Source: Onchocerca lupi (lineage: Eukaryota; Nematoda; Chromadorea; Rhabditida; Onchocercidae). From it: a stretch of 64,000 nt of DNA. A model generated the notes under the pieces. It was not told the DNA's origin, made no database searches, and saw only the letters and a list, made by a program, of their open reading frames with translations. This document shows, one piece after another, positions 12,129-24,100 of the stretch. Location: positions 36,889 through 100,888 of the forward strand of contig JAOVVO010000263.1 in assembly GCA_028564675.1 (NCBI GenBank), in the 5' to 3' direction. The number at the start of each line of letters is the position of its first letter. Position 1 is the stretch's first letter. Both the position numbers and the translations under genes were made by a program.

Positions 12129-15100
12129 CTGAAATTTTTTAAATTTTTAATTTCTCATTTTTTCTTCTTTCACGGATTTAAAACCTAATGCTTTGTTAAT
12201 TTTTTTTTGGTAAATTAAAATTAATTTAAATATTTCACTGAAATTAAAGGAATAAATAAAATAGAAAATAAGTAGGAAATCAAGGAATATTTTCCACAGA
12301 ATGGATAAAAATTTTGAAATTCTAAATGTTTTGGAAAATTTTGTGTCTTTAAAATTTTTTCTCGAGAAAAAAAGGAAAAAAAGTGAGATGAAAACGGAAA
12401 TCTTTTCCTAGACTTTTTAAATAATTCATAAAATTCACTCCCTACTAAAAGCAATAATATTTCATTTAAATGTCATAAAAGCTACTTATTTATTTAATTC
12501 ATCGACTAAAGCTAATGAATTAAAGATTAAAATTCGAGAAAATTCACAAAATGTTCGTAAAAAAGGACAAAAAAAAAACGAGAAATTGCACTAGAATATA
12601 AGTGCACTTAATTTTGATTAGTTCTCGAGGAGAAAAAAAGAGAGTAAAGTTTTTTCGATTATTAAAATTTTAGTCAAGATAAAAAAAAAATAATTCCAAT
12701 CATTTTTTAAGTATTCCAACTCATTTTTCCTTTTTTTTTTTGACTGAAGGCTTTCAAATAAAATAAAAAGAAAATTATTTTTTTAAATATTATTATTGAT
12801 TGATAAATACACCAATTTTTTCATCATTCATTTCTCGTAATCTTAAAATCTTTTGCTGATCATAACAATCATCTTGAAATGATAAATGTCTCATTCTTGA
12901 TTGAAAAAAGAAAAATATATAATTTTAAAAAAAACCATTTTTTTCAAAAATTAAAATCTGGATTAAAAGGAATTATTTCACAAGCAACTTTTTTTTTTCA
13001 ACTATGACTAAGATATTCCAAAAAAAAAAAAGAAAAAAAAAAGGAAACGACCAAAAAAAGGTTCAGAAAGCGAATTTAAAAAAAGAAATGAACTTCGATA
13101 GGTATGAAAAATGTAAAAATTAAGATGAAAAAACCTGAAATTACTGCAAAGTTGGATTGATAAATTAGAAAAAAAAAAAGAAAAAAAAAGGAAAGCAAAT
13201 AGTGAAAAAGGCTTATTGCATTTTTTGCTAACATTTTCTTCGAGAAAGAATGCAATATGCAAGATGCATAAAAATGCTCGAAAAAAAAAAAAAAAAAAAG
13301 GTTGCTTTAAAGGAAAATCTATTGGAACATATGCATACACACATACATACATATGTATAAAAAAATGTATTTAATGCAATCATCTTGCCTTTTAAAATGC
13401 ATTTTATTCGTTTGATGACAAATGACAAGAAAGCGTGAAATTGTGACATAACGCTACTAATTTTTTTTTTTCTTTCTTTTTTTTTTTCAATGAAAATTCT
13501 GTATTTTTGCTATATTTCGCTTTTCTTCAACTCATAATGATAAAAGCTTCAAATAGAAACTTTTTATTATGATATGATATGATATTTGATTATACAATGA
13601 GAAAAATTAAAGGTTAAATAAGTAATCAAAAGATTGTGATTTGTGCTTAATAGATATGTCAAAAATGTTGATACGAATGAAATGAAGGATTAAAAGAAAC
13701 AAGAAATTTAAGAAGTGAAGTTTAGATGAAAAGATAAACAAGAAAAGAAATTTTGACAATTAAATATCAAAAAACTAGCTAAGAGAAAGTTGAAAAAATT
13801 GTTTGATGCTTATATTTTTGATCAAGAATAGTTTTTATTCTGATATTAAAAATCTTCAAACTTAAATTAAATTAAAAATTAATTTTTCTGGATAAAAAAT
13901 GAAAAAGTTGTAACTGAAGAATAAACTAAATTAGAAGACGATTAAATTAAATTGCAAACGAATAAGTATAACTTAATAGGTGGAAAAATAATTAGAGATG
14001 AAAAAAACAAATGAAGAAAAGAAAATAAATCGGGCAAATCTCTTCAATTAATATGCAAAATAATTATTATTTGATGAATCCTAACACATGCAATTCATTT
14101 TAAATTTGTCATTAATATTTCTAAACTTAAGAAAGTGAAAAAATAACGAATATCATTCGAATTCAAATTTTTTTATTTTTTATTTTGTTGTTTAATTCAT
14201 TTTTCAAATATAATGACAGAAATCGTTAATTTCATATGAATGAATAATTTGGCTCTTAATTTTTTTGGTTTAAGTCGAGAAGAAGATTAGAAAAAACGAC
14301 AGCTGCTCCTAAACTTATATACGAAATATCCTTATAAATCATGCGATATAACTATAACATATTGAAGCAGAAAATAATAAAAATGATAATAGTAAGAATA
14401 ATAATGATAGACATAATGATAAATGCTGGCAATAGTTGAAAAATATCGATGAAAATATGATTATAATGATCGTTGTATCAATAAAACAGAAATATCACGG
14501 TAAATAATTGGGGAAGTAATTATGATAATGGAATATTGATAGCAGTAGACGATTATAGCTAATAATGATAAGAATTGATAATGTTAGTTGATGCTGAAAA
14601 TGATAATGAAAGATATCTGAATTTATTTGATTTCAAATCCATTAAATGATCAAAATAAAAAAAAAAGACTGAATTTAAATTAAAAATGAATTGTCATATT
14701 TAAAATAATACTTGCTTAATTCAAATAATAATTTTTGCTTTATTAAAATTTATTGCTTTGTATCATGCATGCATTTGTCAAGTAAACATAATCTTACCAT
14801 AAATTATTTTATTGCTTATTGTTTTACCGAAAACTCATTAATTAATGTTTCTTTTTACAAATTTAATTTAGACTAATGAAAACGGTGTTGGATAAAAATC
14901 AGTTATAATAAGATGGAAATAATGTTTAAATGTAAGTTATTTGGCACTCGAATTGCTGTTTTACATTTTTCATTATTAATTTCTGGAATAGTATGAAACA
15001 AAAAGAAAAAAGAAAAAAACTCAACTCAAACTAAAAATAAATTTCGAGAGATTTTGCCTAATTAAAATTACAATTTTGCAAAACTTTTTTTTACTTTTCT

Positions 15101-18100
15101 TTTTTTGTATTTTTGATCAATGATCAATGATTAGAAGCTTCTCCTCAATGGCCAATTATCGAATGGAGCAAAAAGATTTATTTCTTTGATGATTGACAAT
15201 TTTTATGATTTGTTTGACATTTATGAAGCGAATTGAAAAGATGGAAAAGTTTGATAAGTGGATGGATTCGTCTAAAAGCGATAATCAAGAAATTTGAAGT
15301 ATTGTTTTCGCTTATTTTTATGAAATATTGGTTATTAATGCCTCTTAGGCTGATTAATATGCATTTAGACTGAATAAAGTAATAAGTTGAAAATTTCAGT
15401 CCAAAAGGGTAATTAATTTTTCAGCAATTTATCAAGTTTTTTTTTCCTCTTCAATTTTTTTTTAATGATTTTCATTTTGTTCTCCACTTTTTCTTCGTTT
15501 CCGTATGATTATTCGATAAACATCTTCAAACATTGATAAGAATCATAACATTATCACAATAATAGTTATCATTGTTACCATTAGCATCATTGCAGTCATC
15601 ATGATAGTAATAGCAATGATAATAATAACGATAATGTAAATAAAGAACAATCATAATATTGATTTTGATAAAATCAATATTGATATTGTTCTGCATAATT
15701 ATTATTTCAGTGTAAATCATTCGAAATTTTTAATATGTAGGGTAAAATCATGAAATATTTGGGAATTTAAAAATTAAAGTGATGAAAGAAAATAAAAAGT
15801 TTCGTTTTAGAATTCCTTTTTTTTTTTTTTTTGAATTACTATCAAAATAATTTTAAAAGATTTGTATTTCTCACTTCATTATTATGATTTCAATTTCATT
15901 TTAAACTAGTAAAATTCTTTATGCTATTCATAAAATGATTAAACAGGAAAATATCACCAAATAAGTGGCGTATTTAATATAATATGAGCAAACTGAGCAA
16001 ACTTAATGGTCATACTTGAATAAAACTTAATACAATATAAAGAAACACTTTCGTATAATATAAGATAAAATAAAGAAAACAATACTTGATTATTAATAAA
16101 GTTTCCAAAACTAATCGGTAATTCAATTATAAATACTATTAATAATTTTAATGATTTCTAATAATATATTATATTATAAAGTTAGAAAAATGACATATTA
16201 CAAGGATTAGAAAAAACATAATATCAAACTTATTTTCATATTTTATTTCTCGATTTATCGTAATAAATTGCAATTGACTTTAGGTTTAAAATTTAAATAT
16301 TTTTTTTTCAGCATTAGTAAGTTTCTTAAGTTTTTTTTTTTCATTTCCTTTTCTTGCTTTTTTTTTTGATAAAAACATTTTTAGTTAGATTATCATTTAT
16401 TATCTTTATTTATCATTTCATTGCCTCTTTTATCACTTAATCTTAAAAGTTATAAAAAAATTATTAACCTGTAAACATCATAGTAGTAGCAATTGCTGTT
16501 GTCATCGTTATCATCATTGATGACGATCGGACGAAAGAGTAGATCAGATGGTTTAACAGTTAACGATTTCTTTTTATCAGATGATTTGGTAGTTAATAAA
16601 TTATGATTATGTTTTATCAGTGATGGATTAATTTCATTAATTGTTGGTACCAGAGTAACATAAGATGATGTTAGAGATGATAATGCTGATGATGTTGATC
16701 GTATAATTTGTTGCATGGCGATTTTAATGGTACCCTAAGGAATGCGATGGAAAAAGAAGGAAGGAAAAATGAAGGGAAAAATTGATTTTGAGTTGAAAAA
16801 AAGGCGAAGAAAAAAGAAGGAAGGAATGAAACAAATTTTTGATTAATAGAATAACAATTTTACTTTCATCCTGAAAATGAACATATAAAATTTTCATTTT
16901 TTTGTATGTTTGCGACCAAAATGATATTCGCAAGCGATTTAAATGAAATGAATACATCACTTGAGAATGCAGATTTTCATGAAAAACAATAAATTCACGA
17001 ATTCATTTTCAAAATACAATTCATCACAAACAATTCATCTAATAGCATTATGAAGTAAATAAGATTACCTAAAAATATATTGTATTAATTTAAATATATT
17101 TATTAGTAATTTAATTCTAAATTTTAAATTTTGACTAATTGTATAAATGAAAATTTTTATTACAAACTATCAAACAAATCATTAAATTAATGAGGAATTA
17201 CAATAAATTTTGAAAAAAAAAATTAATTGGAAATAACTTATTAATTTAAATACATTCATTAGAGATTTATTTTAAATTTTAATTCCTGACTTGTTGTTTA
17301 AATGAAAATTTCGATTGCAAAGTATATAAATTATCAAAAATCAAGATATACACAAAAATTTGTTTTAACTTCAAATTTACGCCAAATCATTTTTAATTTT
17401 ACACTTGCGTTGAATTTAATTAATGAAATTTTAATCAATATTTTATTTGAAATAGTTAAAGATTTATTATTATTTTGCTAAATGCACAATAATATTGTTG
17501 TTAACATAGGAAGAGATATGAAATGATAAATGTCACAGTAAGATAAGGTATGCTGCTTAAACCTTAAGAGAATAAGCATGATCAAAGGTCATGATTCATA
17601 AAAAAAAGAAAGGTCAAGATTTCAGAAACTGTGTTTCGAAAACATTAAATGCTGAATCAGTGGATAATCTAAACTTCTAACGTTTCTTATTTCGGATAAT
17701 GCTAGAAAAAACTTGCGTTTAATTCCGAAAAACTGGCTATTTTTCGAATTTTGTCTGGACATTATCCGAAATACGAAATATGAAAAGATAAATTGCAAAG
17801 AAAATCGGCCTTAGATTCAATTCTTTTCAATAATAGCATTACAGATACGAATGACTTTTATTCATCGGTGCGGAAGGCGTAGAGGAAAAGAATTAGAAAC
17901 TTAAATAATTGAATTTCAATGAAAAACTGTAAAAATGAATCGCATATCGATGGTCATTTGGAAAAATTAAATTTTTAGCTGAAAATTATGTAACAAAAAT
18001 TCTAATAATTACAAATTTAATTTCTAATAATTCAATAAGAAATTAACAATTTATATATATGTGGCAGCACATATATAGTATAAATAAATGTTAAACATTA

Positions 18101-21100
18101 AAATTAAATTTGTAATTGCACGTGTTGAATTTATATTGTCACTTAAATTTTTATGTTCTTAGTACTTTCCTACTTCATGATCTTACTGTTTTCGAATTTT
18201 GTGATCATATTATTTTTCGATTTTGTGATCTTAATGATTTCCGATTTTGCAATCACATTGTTTTTCGACTTTGTGATCTTACTACTTCTCGATTTTGTAA
18301 TCTTACTGCTTTCCTATTTTGTGTCATATTGTTTTTCAGTTTTTTAATTTTACTATTTCGCGATATTATTATGATTTACTACATTTTGATCTTGCAATTT
18401 AATTGCTTTTATCCTTATATGAAAACCTAATAAATCTATCTAATCCTTATCTTCACAATTATTTAATGTTTACGATTAATTAATATCATGCATGAAAATA
18501 TAAAATGATCAATGCATGAACAGTTGAAATTGAAACGAAGTAGGTGCAGTAAACAAATAAAAATAGTTCAAATGAAGTAACTGTTATGACCTAATACGAT
18601 TCAATAAATAATGGATAAATTCAGGCCGAGAATTCATCATAAGGTAACATAAAAAAAAAAAAAAAATTAATACATTACAAAAGAGATTCAAGTTGAAAAC
18701 TCAAACCAGATTATGAAATAATATGTAGGTCAAAGATCGAGAACAAATTATGAAATAATATACAATTCAAAGGTCAAGAACAAATTATGAAATATCACAG
18801 AATAAAATAAGTGAAAGTGTACAAAGTGGCAATGGTTTCGCACTAAAAGCATAACATACCACTAACAAATTGTCAAGAATAACAGTGAAGTTACCAAAAA
18901 AAGTTATGTGCCATTTTCTTTTGCTTCGCTAACTTTTCGAAAAAAAGCGAAATAAGTAAAGTCAAGTTTAGCAACGAATAAGATAAGCATCAAATAAGTT
19001 GGAATATAACCCTTGGGACATGCAAAACTTGCAAAAATCCTATCCACATCATATTTTAATGCCAAGCTCCCTTTTTTGTTCTCTTTTCTCCTTTCTTTTT
19101 TCTTTTTTGGCTCAATAAAATCAGAAAGAAATATACATATATGTATACATAAACATCGTTTTTGACAAAAGTATCTTTAAATTTTTATGCAAACATTATT
19201 ATGACTTCAGATTCATCCATAAAAATCCATTTTTCGATTTTCCTATTTCTTCATATTTTAATTTTAGCTAAGCTAAAAAAAGAAAGGTTAAAAGGTCACG
19301 TCTCATAATTTATAATTCCAAATAAAACAAGCAATAAGTTTGTTTATAAGCATATATACGTATATATATATAAATATGGCCAAATAGTTTGATAAAATGT
19401 ACATATTTTTATTTTATGTGATATTTTAAATGAAATTATGTACACAGACACACAGCAGCCCACGCATATACATATTCTTGCCCTTTATAAGATATATTGA
19501 AATGAAATTAGAATAAATTTGAAAAAAAGAAGAAAAAAGGAAGCAAAAAAAAGAATTGAATAGACATGAAAATAGAAAAGAATGTTAAGGAACAAATGAG
19601 TTAACAGAGAAAAAAGAAGAAAAGTTATAAAAAAGACGGGAAAATTAGATAAATTAAAGTATAATTTCATGATTACTAGAATTCTCAATTATAATTGAAA
19701 TTATTCCATAATTACTAGATGTTTTCATAATTACTAAAATTCCTAATTATAATCATAATCATAATCGTATATTAAAACCGTTTTTAATTTTCTGAAGGGA
19801 TGTTTCCTAATGAAAATTTCTGATGAATTATTTATGAATAATTTTTAGTATTTCGAAAAATAAAAATAGAAAATAAGAAAAGAATGATTACAGTTTGATC
19901 AAAATCCTTGGAAACTTATTGAAACCTTGATTAAAATCGCCATTATTTCAGTCAAATATATAAATATCGATTAAATTTTAGATTTTTGACGAGAATTACA
20001 TTTTAGTAATTTAAAAATCAAAAATTCAAAAGCAAAAAAAATGCGGTGGAAATAAATGAAATTCATATAATGCTTCAGATTATTTTTACGTCATATACAG
20101 GCGCACGCTGCAAGACAAAAATATATTTAATTAATAAATTAATTGCACTTTTCTTGCGCAACTTTTGCTAAGTTGAAATAACTTTATGAGCTCACTATAA
20201 ATTAGTTCCTTTCTTCTGGTTCGATAGAACTTCTTATCTCAAAATTTTTGTATCAAATTGAGTTGAAGATAAGTTATCATTTTGATTTAAATTAATCTCC
20301 ATCGTAACTTTAAAAAAAATCAATTCAACTTTTTTTAATTTGCATAATTTTCACAGTAAATTTTTTTTTCTTATTTGACAATTAAAAAAAATTGAAAGTA
20401 TGAAAAAATTTAATAGAAAAAAAAAAGATATGAAAGATTTGGATGATCAAAAGATTAATAATAAGAATTCGAGGAATCATTTTATAATCTGAGATTTCTC
20501 AATGATTTTGACCATTGATAGATGATGAGAAAATATCAGAATAAAGAGTAGCATCAATTATGTAATGCTTAATGATAGCATTATTGATTGAAAAAATTTT
20601 CACCGAAAAAACAAGCAAAAAGGAAGGAAAAGGGAATGAAATGGTTGAATTAACTGAAATTACTGTTGATATAAATGCTTCTTATCATGCAAATGTTAGA
20701 TAAAACATGAAAATGTGAGATAGAATTCTACTTGAATAATTGTTTATTTCTAATTTCAGAATAGATCATAAAAAATAACCTCATCAAAATAAGCCATAAC
20801 AATCTTCTAAGATAAGCCTCATCACCTTTTCACGAAAAATTACATCTCAAAAAAAAAAAAGAGGTGAAATTGTATTGGAAATTTTGAAATTACTCTAATA
20901 TATCATATTTAATATCATATCTTGTATATCAATTCATGCTGTTACCAGTACCAGAGATTCTTTAAGAGTTCAGAAAAGGAAATTGAGAAGTTTTAGATTA
21001 ACAATTCACTTATATCGTTCAAAATTTAAAAATTCTAACAAGAATTTTAATAAAACAAAATTTTCTGCAAATTTTTAGAACAAATAGGACGACTAATTTA

Positions 21101-24100
21101 ACAAATTGATATTACCAAAATAACTGATTAATAGTTAAAAGAATAAGTTTTTATAATTACCTGAACAATTTTCGTAATCGTTTGCATAATAACTCGAACA
21201 GTTTGTTCGTAAAAGTTACCTAGGTAAATTTTTGGTAAAATAAAAGATATCACAGAATTGCATCACGATATAGTACCACGTATATCATCATACATAGTAT
21301 CACGGAATTGAAAGTATGTGAAAGATTATGGGATGTTTGAGGAGTAATCTTATGAAAGATCAAAAAGATTAAGTGATAAGTGGATGCACTTCAAATATAT
21401 TATCATAATTGCCGAAAAATGTCAAATTGTCCAAAAATTGTTGATGGAAGCACAAACTGAGCCATTGGAATTATCAATCAAGATTATGCGCATAAAATTA
21501 ATTTTTCCGGAAGCCGGAATTTTATATCCGGTTGCTATCTCAAAAATATGTAACGTATGAGAATTGCGTTCTATCCATTGCTTAATGCAATCAATATTTA
21601 AATATTGAAAATGAAATACTAAAATATCAGAAGAAATGTACTAGAATATCAGGAAAAACGAGAAAATATGTTAAAAAAAAAAGGTTAGTGGAAAAATCTT
21701 TGCAAAATTTCCTCAAATTTATTTTTTAAAAAACAAAACTTGAATTTTAATAAATTAGAAGAAAGAAAGAAATAAAATTTCGTAATTTAAGGATTTTAAG
21801 ACATAAATATATTTGGCTTAGCTTTTTTACAAAAAATATTGAAAGAAGAATTAAGAAAATGAAAATCTAGAAAGAGTAAAGAAGGAGGAAAGATGAGGTT
21901 GTTATGAGCTAGTCAGTCCTTGAGTATAAAAAGAAAAAAAAAACCTTTAAAAATTATTTTTCGAACAAGGAAGACTCAATGTCTTCTTGACTTCTTTTCA
22001 ACCTGTCTCTTCTCGTTTTCTCTTTTTTTTTTTTTTTCAAAAACGCCTTTTCAACAATCAATTGCTGATATATATGCATATAAAATATATGTATATCTTC
22101 ATTTCTTCACTTTTTTTTTAAAACTTATTCAAGCGTATTAATTGAAACAAAAAGAGGGAAGAAAGAAAAGACGAAAAGAAAATTCAAATTTTACCAAAAA
22201 ATTTTCCTATACTTTCACCTTCAAAACTATTCAAAAAGTAATAAATGTTATTTTAATCAATCATTAAGTTATAGGATATTAATTAATCATTAAATTACAA
22301 AATGCTAAAAAAAGAATTTGGTCAAACTATTAACTGAATTAATTTACAAATATAAATGATTATATGATTTATTGAATTATTCAATTACGAGACAAATAAT
22401 TACGAATAGACTCAACATTCATCATATATTTCCAATATTTGTGTGGGAATATATGAGGATTAATAAATATAGTGATGAATAATTATGAAAAATAGATTAA
22501 ATAGAAATAAATAGCGAATGTGGAACGAATTTATTATTGATATAAATTACGTTAAAAAGTTTGAAAATATCTCTCATTTATATATTCGAAAAATAATGGT
22601 GATTAATGGTGATGATGAGTACCAAGAAAAATTGTTTAGTGATTATCAGCAATAGTTATGATTTCATCATATAATAATTGTCATGATAATGATTTGCTCG
22701 GAGATTTTTTTTTTGTAAGATTTAATTAGAGAATAATCAATAAATTAAATAAAGATGGACAGTGAATGTAAAACGGAACTTACTAGTAATCTAAATTTTT
22801 TCCAATAATTAAAAAACTCCGCATTTATTTATTCAAAATTATTAACGATAATGATCTATTTTGGAAGATTTAGGTGAAGAATAATCGATAAAACTAAAAA
22901 AACTAGGTTATGATATCTATTAGTTAATTAAAGGATGATATTGCGCTAATTTTACTCGAATTTTATCATTTTTTAAAATGAAAACATACCGTCGACGACT
23001 ACCCATGAATTTACTTGGGACATCATCATTTTCATTTGAAAATTGTTCTTTATTATCATTTTCCATCAAAAGTGCCATTCTACCATCCCTCTTCTTCTTT
23101 GCTAACTATAATTAATTAAGTTATCAATTCCCAATCTACTTACCATTTTTATCATATAATCATTGCAAATAATATTTCTGCATATTCCAAACAAAGCTAG
23201 AAAGAAAATTCAAATTAATCAAATTTATTTCTATACAAATTGTACACAAAATATGCATAAATGTCAACTGAAATAGATAAATCAAACCAATAAAAATGAT
23301 TGAATTTTATTTTCCTTGAAAAATTTCAAACTATATATAGAAAAATTAAAATTTTAATTGTTAGTTATGATCAAAAATGATTTTTCATGAAATAGAATGA
23401 CTTGCAAGTAGATTAATTTGTGAAAAATTAATCGAACTCATTTACTTATTCATTTTTTTTTCTTTTAAGACAATTGTATAATAAATTAGAATGATTGCTA
23501 ATTTGAAAATTTTTGAATTGCGGATGAAACTTTGGAAAAGTGTATCATTCTAATATAATTGCTAATTGAGAAGAATAGAACGTAAACTAGAAAAATATAA
23601 ATTATTTTCTTTTCCCTTTTTCGAAACTTTAAATTTTCATATTCTTCATTTCAGATTTTGAAAGTTTAGATTTTTTCCTTCATGAAATTTCATTAATATT
23701 GATTAATAATTCTTCTGCTCACATCATTGAATAAAGAAATTTTAATATTGAAATTAATATTCATATAAATAAAAATGTAAATGCTCCCTGTTACAAATGA
23801 TAAATCTCCAGAAGTTCTCCTCCGATTGTTTTCAAATTTTGATGCAACCTTTCAATCAAATAGACGCGTGTTTTTATATAAACATACTTACCCTTTTCAC
23901 GTGTCACGTCCGTGACAATTAAAAATAAATGAGGGGAGGAATTCTCGACTCCGCCTACATCACGCCCTCATGGGCGGACTGAATTTTTTGACTCCACCTC
24001 GAATCACGCTCTTATGAGCGGACAGAATTCATTCACCACGCCTACTTTCTACATTGACTGCGACTAACTTCTCCCAACTACTCAAGTTCTTCATCGATTG

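Larger units (their letters stand above)
16735..22989. other. Intron region between exons 5 and 6
   Basis: About 6.3 kb. Besides A/T-rich background it holds an approximately 90-bp direct duplication (17085-17339), a 24-bp minisatellite (18176-18346), a 37-bp tandem repeat (18710-18798), a candidate exon (21161-21219) and a plus-strand protein-like ORF (21384-21560). At least one exon of the host gene is expected here to repair the phase mismatch. Confidence 0.5.

Noticed and set aside
13008..13449. Overlapping 114- and 73-codon minus-strand open frames
   Set aside because: Poly-A/T runs translate as long Phe stretches; no splice sites or conserved residues.
18116..18430. Hydrophobic open frames resembling a membrane protein
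   Set aside because: Fully explained by the 24-bp minisatellite.
21990..22015. Minus-strand exon reading LKRSQEDIESSLFEK that would fit after exon 5
   Set aside because: Its acceptor (GAGAAGAGACAG) follows a purine tract, unlike every other acceptor here, and the frame soon stops.
22779..22785. 7-nt microexon ATTACTA between TTTAG and GTAAGT
   Set aside because: Numerically repairs the exon 5/6 phase, but a match this short is expected by chance in 6 kb of AT-rich sequence.
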